From NCBI GenBank assembly GCA_023079485.1, contig CM041084.1, positions 70,651,709 to 70,715,708 of the forward strand: a stretch of 64,000 nucleotides of DNA, in the 5' to 3' direction. Source of the DNA: Archilochus colubris (taxonomy: Eukaryota > Chordata > Aves > Apodiformes > Trochilidae). A program made the translations under genes and the position numbers. Shown in pieces: positions 10,479-21,594 of this stretch. How positions within the stretch are numbered: position 1 is the stretch's first letter; the number at the start of each line of letters is the position of its first letter. The notes under the pieces were generated by a model that saw nothing but the letters and a program-made list of their open reading frames with translations, was not told where the DNA came from and made no database searches.

Positions 10479-13154
10479 GGGCCACTGCAAAAGTGCCGCC
10501 AACACCCAGACTAAAATGGAAAACAGACACCCCTGTCTGGGTGGAGCAGTGGCCTTTACAAAAAGAGCGGCTACAAATTGCCATCACTCTAGTGAAAGAA
10601 CAGCTGGAGGCAGGACACATCCAGCCATCAGTCAGTCCGTGGAACACACCAATATTCGTGGTTCCTAAAAAGTCAGGTAAATGGCGACTAATACAGGATT
10701 TACGTAAGGTGAATAACCAGATGTGGCCAATGGGCGCGCTCCAACCTGGGCTGCCCTTACTTACGATGCTACCAAGAGACTGGCACCTTCTGGTCATTGA
10801 CCTTAAAGACTGTTTCTTTAATATTCCCCTTCATCCAGAAGATACAGCGCGCTTCGCGTTCACCATCCCTTCAATCAACAAAAGTGAACCTGCGAAGAGG
10901 TACGAATGGGTAGTACTGCCACAGGGAATGAAAAACTCCCCAACAATATGCCAGATGTATGTGGCATGGGCACTATCGCCGATCCGCGACAAGATGCCAG
11001 ATACATTAATATATCACTACATGGACGACATATTGTTCTGTCAAGAAGCCCCGTTCCCTGACAACTTCAGTCAAATATTGACCAGCCGACTGAAGACGAA
11101 AGGACTAATAGTTGCTCCGGAAAAAGTGCAAACAAAATCGCCCTGGAGCTACTTAGGGTGGAAAGTTACCCACGCCATGGTGAGACCACAGAAACTGGAG
11201 GTAATAAGTTCGGTTAAAACACTGAACGATGCCCAAAAGTTAGTGGGCGAACTCCAGTGGGTTCGACCCATTGTAGGTCTTACCAATGCAGATATCCACC
11301 CCTTTTTGTCCTTGTTACGGGGCACGCACCCAGGTGCGTTAGTGAACTGGACGAATAACCATACTAATGCATTGAAACAGGTCGTCCATAAACTGGCAAC
11401 CGGCTATGCGGATCGACGGGATGCCACTCAACCCATCGGAATCTGGGTATGTAATCACCTGTCATACCCATTCGCGCTGCTACTACAAGACTTCAACTGG
11501 AATAAGGAAAATGGGGAATATTTCCGCGACACCGATAAACGACAACGCGATCAGAGCTCCCTGAGATCGGACTCCATAGCCATCTTGGAATGGCTATTTA
11601 CATCGCACACGCCACAGAAGGGTATTTGGCAACAGACCGAGATGATAGCGTTCTTGATACGGAAGGGACGGCAGCGTTGCCTGGAGGTAGATGGTCAAGA
11701 GCCGGGGTGGATCAGCATCCCCATAAAAGCAATCAACTTTGACTGGCTACTGCAACGCTCCGTGCCTCTACAACTTGCCCTATTCGGGTATTCCGGGGAA
11801 GTCCGCCATGGAGGCCCAACACATAAGCGTTTACAGACCATCAGCCAGCTTCATTGGATTGAGCGTCCGATCGTGTCAGAGCGCCCAGTGCCTGGCATCA
11901 CAGTTTTTACCGATGCTGGAAAGAGGTCAAAAATGGCCGCCTGCGTATGGCAGGATAAGGGTCGGTGGAAACAACACCTGATTCCGGGCACTGCGGAGGA
12001 TAATCTACAGACTCTGGAATTGCTGGCTATTATCTGGGCCCTAACGCAATGGCGACAGGCTCCCCTTAACATTGTCTCCGACTCACAATATGCAGTTGGA
12101 GTCGCGAACCGCATTGAGGATGCTATCATCAAGCCAGTACAGAATAAGCGATTACTGGAACTCTTCTTTATGTTACAATGTGTGCTAAAAATCCGGACAG
12201 AGCCATGCTGCATCCTGCACATCAGAAGCCATAAAACCTCTCTGGGACTGGGTGAAGGAAATGCAAAGGCTGACTCCCTGGTCAGCCTAGGAATACAGAG
12301 CCCGGTAAGCCAGTTCACGAAGGCTCAAAACAGCCACTCCCTATTCCATCAGAATGCCAGGGCATTGAAGCGCATGTTTTCCATACCGTGGGAAGACGCG
12401 AAAGGAATTGTTAGAGCATGCCCTCAATGCGCACAATTTGGCCCTGCCCTGGGAATGGGAGTAAACCCACGCGGACTGCAAGCGGGTGAAACTTGGCAAA
12501 TGGATGTCACCCATGTCCCAGAATTTGGACATCTGGAATATGTCCATGTAACAGTGGATACCTATTCAGGCATGCTCTGGGCGACAGCTCAAATGGGGGA
12601 AAAGGCATTACATGTGGTCCGTCATCTAACCAACTGCTTCGCTGTCATGGGGGTCCCCCAAGTAGTAAAGACTGACAATGCACCCGCCTATACAGGCGGA
12701 AAAGTCAAACAATTCTTTGCTACTTGGGGGGGTGAAACACATCACAGGAATCCCCCACTTGTCTACAGGCCAGGCGATAGTAGAAAGAGCTCATCGCACC
12801 CTGAAGACATATTTGCAAAAACAGAAAGACAGCAAAGACATGGACCCACAGATGCGGCTGAGCAAGGTGCTTTTTACATTAAATTTTCTTAGCCCAGGCC
12901 GTGATTCGCAACAACCCCCTGTGCTGCTGCACTACTCATCCCAGAAGATCAATCGCATGCCAGACGTTCAAATTAATTACAAGGATCCATCGACAGGTCA
13001 ATGGGTAGGGCCCAAACCACTACTGTTCACCGGGAGAGGTTATAGCTGTGTATCCACAGACTCTGGACCTCTCTGGGTACCCAGTAAGTGGACACGCCCT
13101 GCCACAAACAGACCTCCAAGAAACAACGATGCAGCATCCAGTAGTTCCAATTGA
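10472..13154 (+). pseudogene. pol: reverse transcriptase, RNase H and integrase, frameshifted in integrase
   Basis: Pol copies the viral RNA into DNA and inserts it into the host chromosome. Counting from the GTG at 10493, reverse transcriptase has YMDD at residues 176-179 (11018-11029). RNase H has its acidic set: Asp in TDAG (11912), Glu in LELLAI, Asp in SDSQ, and a C-terminal Asp. Integrase begins with an HX3H...CX2C zinc finger (12335-12430), then a core with Asp in MDVTH (12503) and Asp in KTDNAP (12674). A run of seven G at 12726-12732 shifts the frame by one base. The expected frame continues as the last 140 or so codons, with the catalytic Glu at 12783 and a C-terminal DNA-binding domain ending near WVPSKWTRPA. 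The first frame runs into a stop at 12892. The 109-nt spacing between the second Asp and the Glu equals D-35-E plus exactly one base, so the lesion is a single-base gain or an assembly error. RT and RNase H look intact. Confidence 0.93.
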
Positions 13155-13241
13155 GTTATTTTGACAAATTTGCCTGGATATTTCATGGCCTTCCTTACAT
13201 TACATGACTTTTCTTACTTGTTGATTGTGTGCCCCCCCCCC

Positions 13242-13261
13242 AAAAAAAAAAAAGGGGGAAA
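13242..13261 (+). promoter_or_regulatory. Polypurine tract (plus-strand primer)
   Basis: A12 then G5 then AAA directly abuts the 3' LTR, where the plus-strand DNA primer must lie. It is preceded by a C10 run (13232-13241), giving an unusual C10-A12-G5 block. Homopolymers like these are error-prone in sequencing, so exact lengths are uncertain. Confidence 0.9.
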
Positions 13262-13576
13262 TGTAGTGGAACAGAGCAACCAGGTGCCTCTGATCATCAA
13301 GAAGTGGGTGTGAGCTGCTATCAACTCCACCTGTGCCCAGCCAGGGCAGGGCCCATATGGAGCATGTGCAAGACCATGGGGCCAATAAATAGTGAGGCTC
13401 ACACCCACCGAGGCAGCTCATTCTAGAGCTAGCTTAGAGAGCGGCTGGTTGCTTCCATAGCAGCAAACCATCTTCGCTAGTTCCACACTGTGGGCAGTAA
13501 ACTCGGATCACATCCTACGAGTCTATATCATCGTATCGACGCTTCAGTCCCGGACAAGAGACTCCTTCCGGCTACA
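13262..13576 (+). repeat. 3' LTR of the provirus (315 bp)
   Basis: It matches the 5' LTR with about seven substitutions and two single-base deletions, has the same TGTAG/CTACA termini, and carries AATAAA at 13384-13389. It is followed at once by the target duplication CAGAAT (13577-13582). Differences between the two LTRs accumulated since insertion. Confidence 0.95.
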
Positions 13577-13582
13577 CAGAAT

Positions 13583-15219
13583 ATTTATTTGTACCGTCTA
13601 TAAACACCATGCACATCCTGGTTTGTAACTACGACTTCAGATTTTGTAGTTTCATTTTCAAGTGCAAATGGAAATAGCCAAAGTTTAATCCCACAGTTGT
13701 GCCCATAAATCAGTCATTAAGTGCATTAATGAAGGTAAAAGAAAGAAAAATAAACTTAGTCACATTTATTTCATGTTTATGAAAAGAAGACAGTCTTTAT
13801 AAGGCTGACATTACAACTATGCAAATACTGTTTATCTCAAATATAACATTTTGTCAGACGTCTTCCATGTTCTCTGAGTAATTATGTTTTGAGTTATCTT
13901 TAGTTCTGCCTTTGACTATGCACAATAAGATTACCAGATTTCTATAGATACAGGGAAAAAAAGTATCTTGGTATGAATTAATATTTCAGATTGCAATTCC
14001 TTGTAAATTGTGAAAATAGCCTTAAAAAAATTAAATACTAATCTCATCTTTGTGACTGCCTAAATATAAAAGAGGGCTTCACTTTTCTTTCCTTAAAGAG
14101 ATTAATATATTTTTGTCATCTCTCCTGCTCACTTTGACTTCCAGCACAATGCACCTGTCTTGTGCTTTTAGCCTCTACTTTCCAATCAATCACACTTTAG
14201 CTAACCGTGAAAACTTAGCAGCAGTACTTGGGAAACTCAGCTTTTGGACAGGGATAATGTGAGATTCCATTCAGTTGAATTTTTGAATTCTCCTGCCTCA
14301 AACAACAATATACAAGTGGAATATTAGGGCCTAGACCCACACTGACTGAAAATTTCAAGTGGAGGTTCTTGCCCAAGCAAACTGTCCAAGGACCACCAGG
14401 GAGCGAGGGGCAGCCAACAACAGGATTTTTGGTGAGGAGAGGGGACCCTCCTGAGAGCAAATTCCCAGGGGCCTGAATCAACCTTGAAAGCAGTGGGAAA
14501 TTCGGTGTATATAAGGAACACTGAATTATTCTCTCATGGTTGCCTACCACCAACCCTCCACCCTACACTTGACCTTTGCTCCATTTGGAATCAGATCAAC
14601 ATTCCAAAGAATAATGATAGCTGGACACCACTCGATCTATAGGTGGTGATTTCCCTCTCTTCCTCTATGTGTAATATATAAAATACTTGTAATATCTATA
14701 AAGTCTATATAAAAAACTGTAGAATCTGTAAGAATAACACATCTGTTCTTTTACTTACACGTTTGACAAAGAGCTATTTAAATGTAATGAACCTAATAGC
14801 TGAGGTCTTACTCTTACTAATGTGATGTAGGATAGAAGTGTGCTAATTGTCCTTGTCATCTTAATGACAGACAGATTTATCAGGTTGGACTGAAAGAGCT
14901 GTAGGCTCCCCATCTCTGACAGCTCTTTTCTGGGATCATGTGCCAGGAAAACAGTTGCATCACTGCAGAGAATCATCCTCATTCTGTAGACTGTCCTCCC
15001 AGCACAGCTCCCCTGACCTCAAGCACACCCACTTGGACTGAGGCTCCTCACATAGCATTACCTTTTTTTTCTTTGACTTTCCCTAAAGCAATCCTCAGTC
15101 TTTAATTAGTTGCCAATTCCTTCTCTAATGAGTAAAAGAAGCTACATACTTCAGGTAGCATACTGAAAAATCAAAACAAGATGCATAAAAGCAAATAAAG
15201 TAGCTGGAAATAGCGTGAG
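13583..15219. other. Intergenic DNA, no gene seen
   Basis: AT-rich background with no recognisable coding frame. A GTATATAAGG box at about 14505-14514 follows a GC-richer stretch (14380-14480) and could belong to an old LTR, but I see no bounding TG/CA ends or duplication to support that. Confidence 0.6.
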
Positions 15220-16908
15220 GCATAGCAAATGATTGGTTGAAACTAGAGACACTAGAGAGGAGCCTGGACACAACATGCCAGTGCATGTGGAAGAGGAGGG
15301 TGCTAGTAGGGTCTTACAGTCTTGTTTCTTGATGAAGGAGGAGAATGATATTCCTTGTGGCAGGAGAAACAAAAGATTTGGTGCAAAGCTGGTTACTTTA
15401 GAAACATCCAAGTATGGTCTAGAGGGTATTAAGGCTTCTCCTACCCAAAAGGTGGTTCAGCTGAGGTGCATCTACACTAATGCACACAGATAGATAACAA
15501 GCAGGAGGAGCTGGAGGCCATTGTGCAAGTGGAAACTATGATACAGTTATCATCACAGAAACATGGTGGGATAACTCACACTATTGGAATACTGCGGTTG
15601 ATGGCTACCAACTTTTCAAGAGAAATAGGCAAGGAAGGAGAGGCGGTGGAGTAGCCTTCTGTGTTAGTGAGAGATATGATTTTCTAGAAATTAGTGATAG
15701 TGATATCAAGGTTGAGAGCTTATGAGTTAGAATAAAGGGAAAAGTCATTAAGACATCCATCATCGTGGGAATCTGCTACAGACCACGCACCCAGGTTGAA
15801 GAGGTGGATAAGGTACTTTATAGAGAGCTGGGTAAGGTCTCAGAGTTTCTACATTGTCTTCTCATGGGGGACTTCAACTTCCCAGATAACTGCTGGAAAT
15901 ATAATACAGCAGAGGGGGAACAGTTCCGAAGGTTCCTAGAATGAGTAGGAGATAACAACTTGTCACAGGTGGTGAGGGAGCCAACAAGGGGAAGTGCACT
16001 CCTAGAGCTGCTGCTTGTTAATAGAGGTGGTCTTGTGGGGGGTGTAATTGTTGGAGACTGTCTTGGGCAAAGTGACCATGAAATAAAGTTTGAGATTTTT
16101 AGTGAAGCAAGGAGGGCAGTTTCCAGAACTGCCACCTTGGACTTCAGGAGAGCAGACTGCATTTTGGTCACAACAACCCCAGGCAATGCTACAAGCTCAG
16201 AGAAGAGTGGTTGAAAAGCTGCCTGGCAGAAAAAGACCTTGGTGTATTAATTGACAGTCAGCTGAACATGAGCCAACAATGTGGCCAGGAAGGCCCACAG
16301 CATTCTGGCTTGTATCAGAAATTGTGTGACTAGAAGGACAAGGGAAGTGATCCTGCCCCTGTACTCAGCACTGGTGAGGCGCAATCTCAAGTACTGTGTT
16401 CAGTTTTGTCCATACAAAAAGGACATTGAGGTGTTGGAGCAAGTCCAAAGAAGGGCAATAAAGATGGAGAAGAGATTGGAAAATATCCCTTATGAGGAGC
16501 AACTGAGGGTGTTGGGGCTGTATAGTTTGGGGAAAAGGAGGCTGAGGGGAGACCTTATCACTCTTTACAAATACCTGAAAGGAGGTTGTAGGGAGAGTGG
16601 GGTTGGTCTCTTCTCACTGGTGACAGATGACAAGACAAGGGGAAATGGCCTCAAGTTTTGTCAGGGGAGATTTAGGTTGGATATCAGGGGAAAATTCTTT
16701 ACAGAAAAGGTTGTTAAGCACTGGAACCAGCTCCCCACAGAGGTGCTTGAGGCTCCATCCTTGAATGTGTTTAAAAATTGTCTGGATGTGGTGCTTGGGG
16801 ACATGGTTTAGTGGTGGGTCATCAGGAACAAGGTAACAGGGTTAGGACAAGGCTGAACTCAATCATCTTTAAGGTCTTTTCCACCCTAAGCAATTGTAGG
16901 ATTCTAGG
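15220..16908 (+). mobile_element. CR1 LINE, internally deleted (endonuclease part joined to 3' end)
   Basis: From about 15233 the frame encodes the linker before CR1 ORF2 (ending VQLRCIYTNA). A frame slip follows, then endonuclease sequence (ITETWW, DGYQLF, GRRGGGVAFCV) to about 16150 (DFRRAD). The sequence then jumps straight to the late reverse-transcriptase region (matching HFGHNNP, AEKDLGVLID, MSQQC). Nearly all of the catalytic reverse transcriptase is missing. The C-terminal RT/thumb region (16281-16811, with [20 protein letters not shown] and [13 protein letters not shown]) is well preserved. The copy ends with a typical CR1 tail near 16908. It is non-functional. The 5' border is approximate. 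Confidence 0.88.
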
Positions 16909-19900
16909 AAATAGCTCCCTTCATGTACAGGTCTGGGTAAGAGATTGGCCTTTTATGATAATACAATGACAAAAATATTAAAGACTAAGTGAAGAGGTTA
17001 TGTAATATGAAAGATACAACCTCCTGGAGGCCTTAAAAATCTTTCAGTCTTTAGAGTTCTAATGACTCATCTAACTTTTGTAAAGTTCATATTGGCTACT
17101 TTTATATATAGACACACCATTCTCATCATGCTAGATTTTTAATATACCCATGATATCACTAGACCCGTTATCAGGTAGTCATGAAGAGAAGCATATTTAC
17201 CACCAAACCTCAGAAGCATAATGGCAGCTACAAAGCACACCAATTTATTAAAAGCAGGTTTTGCTGCAATTACTTTTTGTTTTTCAAAAGGGACTCACAT
17301 TTTAGATGTAACTGAGGCAAAGAATTAAGTAGTGTTCTATGAAAGGAAGCATATGCCATTTTCTCTTGAGTATGATCAGTATATTTCAGATATTCAAAAT
17401 AAGGACTATTTTGATTCACCTAGTTCTGTTGCCTTTTTACTCATGAAAAGGACACTAGAGAAGGCTTGAAAAAAGGTTTTGTTTGCTTTCCATTTCCTCC
17501 CCAACCCTCCCATCTCAGTGAGCCATATTTCTAACTGAAAAATGGAAAATATCTGTTTTCATTTACATCTCACTGGTTTCTAGAAGATATTTTATAGATT
17601 TTTATTTTTTTTTTTACTTTTCTATGAATTTGTCAAATGTTATTAACTTCTTAGCTTAATTTTTTAAAATCATTTCAGAGAGGAGAGAAAAGTTTACCAG
17701 CTAACCTACTGAACAGATTATCAACAGTTGAAATTACATATTGTCATCAGGAGTTTACCTAATTCTCTCTGAATTTTCAATACAACTTTAGATATTACTA
17801 TTGCTTTTGGAAGTTTACAAAATTTCAATAGACCAGATGAGAACCTCCTAAAATATTTACTCTACTTCTCTCTGTAAAGTTAGTTTTCACTGGATTTGAA
17901 TCCCTTCTCTCAGCCAGTACATTTATCAGCCTAAAGATGTGACAACAGTCAGGAGTCCACCTGGTTCTACACTGGTATGCTGGGTGCTGCATAGCCCTTT
18001 CTTTATATATCTGAGCAAGTACCAAGGAAACAGATGCCTTGAATTCCCCTGAGCACAAGAATACAGCTAAGTTAGCATGACTCGTCCCTCCAACACAGAT
18101 AAAGAACAATGAAAAAAAGCTTAAAAGGAATCATATGCTGTTTTTGTGACACCATGAGACAAAGCGTGATGAAGTGTCTCTTTCATTCACCTCCAACCTA
18201 AGGCCCTGTCTTCATGGCTTAGGAGATCCTGCTATATTTACAGCTGGAATAATACATTACTAGCATACCTACATGTGAGAAAGATAAATGAAAAGTGACA
18301 TCAAGAAGCTTTCTTTCCTCTGAATTCATTTGTGCAGACAGAAGGAGCTCAGAGAGTTAAGAGGAAAGCACTTAGCTCAAAACACTCCTCAAATTCGACA
18401 TTCTAGAGACACAAGCTAGCACCCCATTTAATATGCTGGAGGAAGGTTGGAAGGACAGGAAAAAAAGAAGTTTTTCAAGTGGTTTCTCATCTTTGGTTTC
18501 CTCAGAAAAAGAAGAATCAAGGACCACAATAAAGCTGTCACAACAATTTTGGAAGATGTAAATGTTACACCTGCCTCTTCAATAACTCCTTTGAGTACTC
18601 CATGTTCCAAACAAGGGTAACTGAAAAATCAGGTTTTTACAGGTTCAGAAATACTTGTCCCTCTTCCCTCTTTATACAGATAGAGGACAGTCAGACTTAT
18701 TAGTGACTGCCTGGGAATATACAGCCCTCCAAAAGCTTGTACATTAGGCAATATGTACTTCTTCTGCCTTTACCTCTTTCCTTAATTTGCTGAAACAAAT
18801 GCATGAAAGACATTGGCTCTTTGTCAAACACTTATTTTACCAAAGATATTTTTTCCCCTTGCTCCTCATTTTTAGGTTAGCTATCTGCAAGGTTCTCTAA
18901 GGACCTAAAACTAGCCTATTTGACCACAGGACAACCATTCTTGCTTAGATATCTTCTCTAGTTCTGCAACTACTATTTGCATCTGCATCGTCTTCATTAA
19001 GCATCAAGGAGAGGATCCCTTCATACCTGAAGTGATTCAGGCTTCTGCTTTGCCAGATCTTTAATTCTTCCTCAGACAAGGTGAAACAGCACCCATACTG
19101 CAAACTGGCTGCTTTGCCTCCTGGTCCAGTGCCTATCCACAAGTCTTTCCAGCTGGGAAGTGTGGCCTCACCTACCCTGCAAACACCCCAGCATCTGCAT
19201 CTGTTTACTTCTCTCATCACCCCACTGCCCCAGCACTTCCTGCAGAATGCCATTCCAGACACCTGATCTAAATTTACTATCCCAAACCTTCCTAGTACTC
19301 CCTCTCTTCCTATTGCTAATAGAAAGGTTATAACACCTTGAACAAGTTCCTTTTCTTGACAATCAGGAGATGGGCAAGGCTCCTTCCTCAGCTCCAGCAG
19401 CAATTCATGTTGCTTTAAAAATGATCATGCAACTATGGCCTAAGATTATTTAGCATTACTGTATAAGATGAATCTCATACAAGCATATATACAGAAATGC
19501 CTATAGAACACATGATTATAAGCAACATGAATTACAGGAGGCTTCCGTGTGTGGTGAGGCCCCCACAGTTTAGGACATTCTGATGCACAAGTTCTTACCG
19601 ACAATGGGAAACTCATCCCTGCTCGGGAGAGAGCCTAAACCTCCCTTGAGAGCATTCTGTGTTCAGTATGGGCTTAAGCTCACAAGTTGCTCCAACATCA
19701 GGGCACCATGGTGGTGGTTTAACAGCCAACCTCTTAAAATTCTTCCACTTTCCACTCTGTACTCTTCAGTTCTTACTCTCAAACATGAAATTATCTGCAG
19801 GACAGGGCTCCCTTTCACCAGCTGGTTAGCTGGCTTCATCTGTTAAACTGCCTCATTTAGAAAGGGCCATGATGCTTGCAAAATCATCACTTGTTGCATT

Positions 19901-21594
19901 TGCCATTTTGTCTAAGCAATGGCCACAAAAATGAAAAGATGCAATCAGACATAATATACCATACTGCTTTCTCTGTCTTAAATGACAGCCTTGCTTAGAC
20001 ACCGTACTTAGACACCTTACTGTTTTGTTTCTTTATATCCTATATCAGGCTAGGACTACTTCTAGATACGACTAATTAAATAATCAAAGCCAATTTGAAG
20101 AAAACAATCTAAGACTTAAATTTGTAATCTGCAATGCAGAAAAGTTTAAAACTTTTAGAGAGTCATCTCAGTGACCTACATATACAGGTTCAGTTATGAT
20201 TCATGACTACAAATCAGACCTAGATGAGATATCTTTCTTTATTCCTTTTTATGCTATTACCTAGAAAAACATGACACTAACAGCAGATTGAAAAAAGCAC
20301 AACAAACCACCATGCAAAAAACAAAAACCAGAAAAACAGATGATAGAAAGGTTCCTTTTTTTACTAAAATATGCCCCTCAAGCTTTGATGAGATAATCAA
20401 ACCTCTTCATACAATTAAGTCCTTGAGAAAAACATGAGTCATTATAGAACTGATACTGCAAAAGCTATTTTCATAAATCTAGCAAGGGGAGCTCTCATTT
20501 CTCCATTATAACATCTACTTGAAAACCAACCCAAACCAAACAATAATAAGCATCCAATGAAAGGTTGAAACATGGAAAACAAAAGGAAAGAAGCTATAAT
20601 TGCTGGTGCCCATAGCATATAACTCACAGAAAATGCCCCAAAGTAACAAAAACAACAAAAAGCCTTCAAAGAACACCAAACTGTTCTTAGGATCTTTCTG
20701 CTAAGGTCACGCATTTATCTCATCTGTGTGACAGATCAGTCCTGTGTAGGCTAGGTTACTAACTCTCTCACCCAGAAATCAAATAGCTTTTGTTATAATC
20801 ACTCGGAAATGTTTCAGAAAAAAAAATAAAGGTTTTCAAATCCAGGAGCAAGAGGAGGGGAGGAGGAAGGAAGGAAGAAAAAAGCTGTGAGAAATTAAAC
20901 CTCCACACCTAAATAATCAAATAGTAAAGCAGAAATTTGGTTGCCAAAGTGAAGACTAAAAGGCAAAACACAAACTGGTGCAGATTTAAACAACAGAACT
21001 GTATAAAGACAAGTTAAAAAACCCATCAACCTTTCTAAATGCGGGAGAATCACAACAAGGGCTAAATGCATTCCAGGTATTTCAAAACATCAGTGAGTTA
21101 GTAATAATGATTGCCTACAAAAGAATTATTAAGTCACATAATTATTGTTAGTAGACTTGGAACCAAAACCAGTCCTGGCTTCAGTGGACAAGCTTTACAC
21201 CCCAGGAGCTTTTCTATCCCTTGTTAATTACGTGTCCCCTTCTCAAAGAGGAAAGCATCTGTCCTGACTTGATGGAAGCAGAGGATGGAGCACTGGGGAC
21301 TCTCCTCCATGGATACATCTCCTTTATTCCCAGGGTGAGGCTGGGGTACAGGCTGACTCTGCAACATCAGCTCCCTAGCTGATGTTATGGATCATGCAGA
21401 GAAGTGAAGTACTACAGAGCTACTCTCTCATTAGTACACTGACCTATTAATTCACACATTTCAGGAGGTTTAAATGATGCAAATTGATAATTGGCCTATA
21501 CCTGAGGTAGGTGTGACAGAGGTAGTGCATCTTCAGAAAGTCCATTAAAGAGTGACCCTGCTAACACCAATTTGGAAAGCTAGCACTGATACAG
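16909..21594. other. Intergenic DNA, no gene seen
   Basis: AT-rich sequence without recognisable domains. Short frames such as those at 18945-19403 and 20442-20714 have no family resemblance and no splice context I can support. A purine-rich GGA/GAA stretch lies at about 20845-20885. Confidence 0.6.

Larger units (their letters stand above)
7458..13576 (+). mobile_element. Env-less class II (ERVK/betaretrovirus-like) endogenous retrovirus
   Basis: A full provirus of 6,119 bp. The order is 5' LTR, tRNA-Ala primer site, gag, dUTPase-protease, pol, polypurine tract, 3' LTR. It is bounded by a perfect 6-bp target duplication, CAGAAT at 7452-7457 and 13577-13582, and both LTRs begin TGTAG and end CTACA. 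Class II assignment rests on two zinc knuckles in NC, a dUTPase domain upstream of protease in the same frame, two successive -1 frameshifts, and the 6-bp duplication. The integrase frame ends at 13154, only 87 bp before the polypurine tract, so env is absent. Coding damage is slight: one UGA in gag and one frameshift in integrase. The LTRs differ by about 7 substitutions and 2 one-base indels over 315 bp (about 2.2%), which suggests a few million years if avian neutral rates near 2e-9 per site per year apply. Confidence 0.95.

Noticed and set aside
10252..10797. 181-codon minus-strand frame over the protease/RT region
   Set aside because: It is the antisense shadow of well-supported pro and pol. 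An antisense retroviral gene would need separate evidence.
11851..12318. 155-codon minus-strand frame over RNase H
   Set aside because: Antisense shadow of pol with no recognisable domain.
13155..13241. Possible remnant of env between pol and the polypurine tract
   Set aside because: Only 87 bp, with stops and no signal peptide, SU or TM motif.
14215..14570. TATATAAGG box with GC-richer upstream as an LTR or promoter
   Set aside because: No TG/CA ends or duplication found and no transcript-like sequence downstream.
18945..19403. 152-codon minus-strand frame as a host exon
   Set aside because: No domain, no start or splice context, and surroundings typical of intergenic DNA.
20442..20714. 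Hydrophobic 90-codon minus-strand frame as a small membrane protein
   Set aside because: Hydrophobicity follows from the AT-rich, T-rich complement. No homologue is recognised and there is no initiation context.
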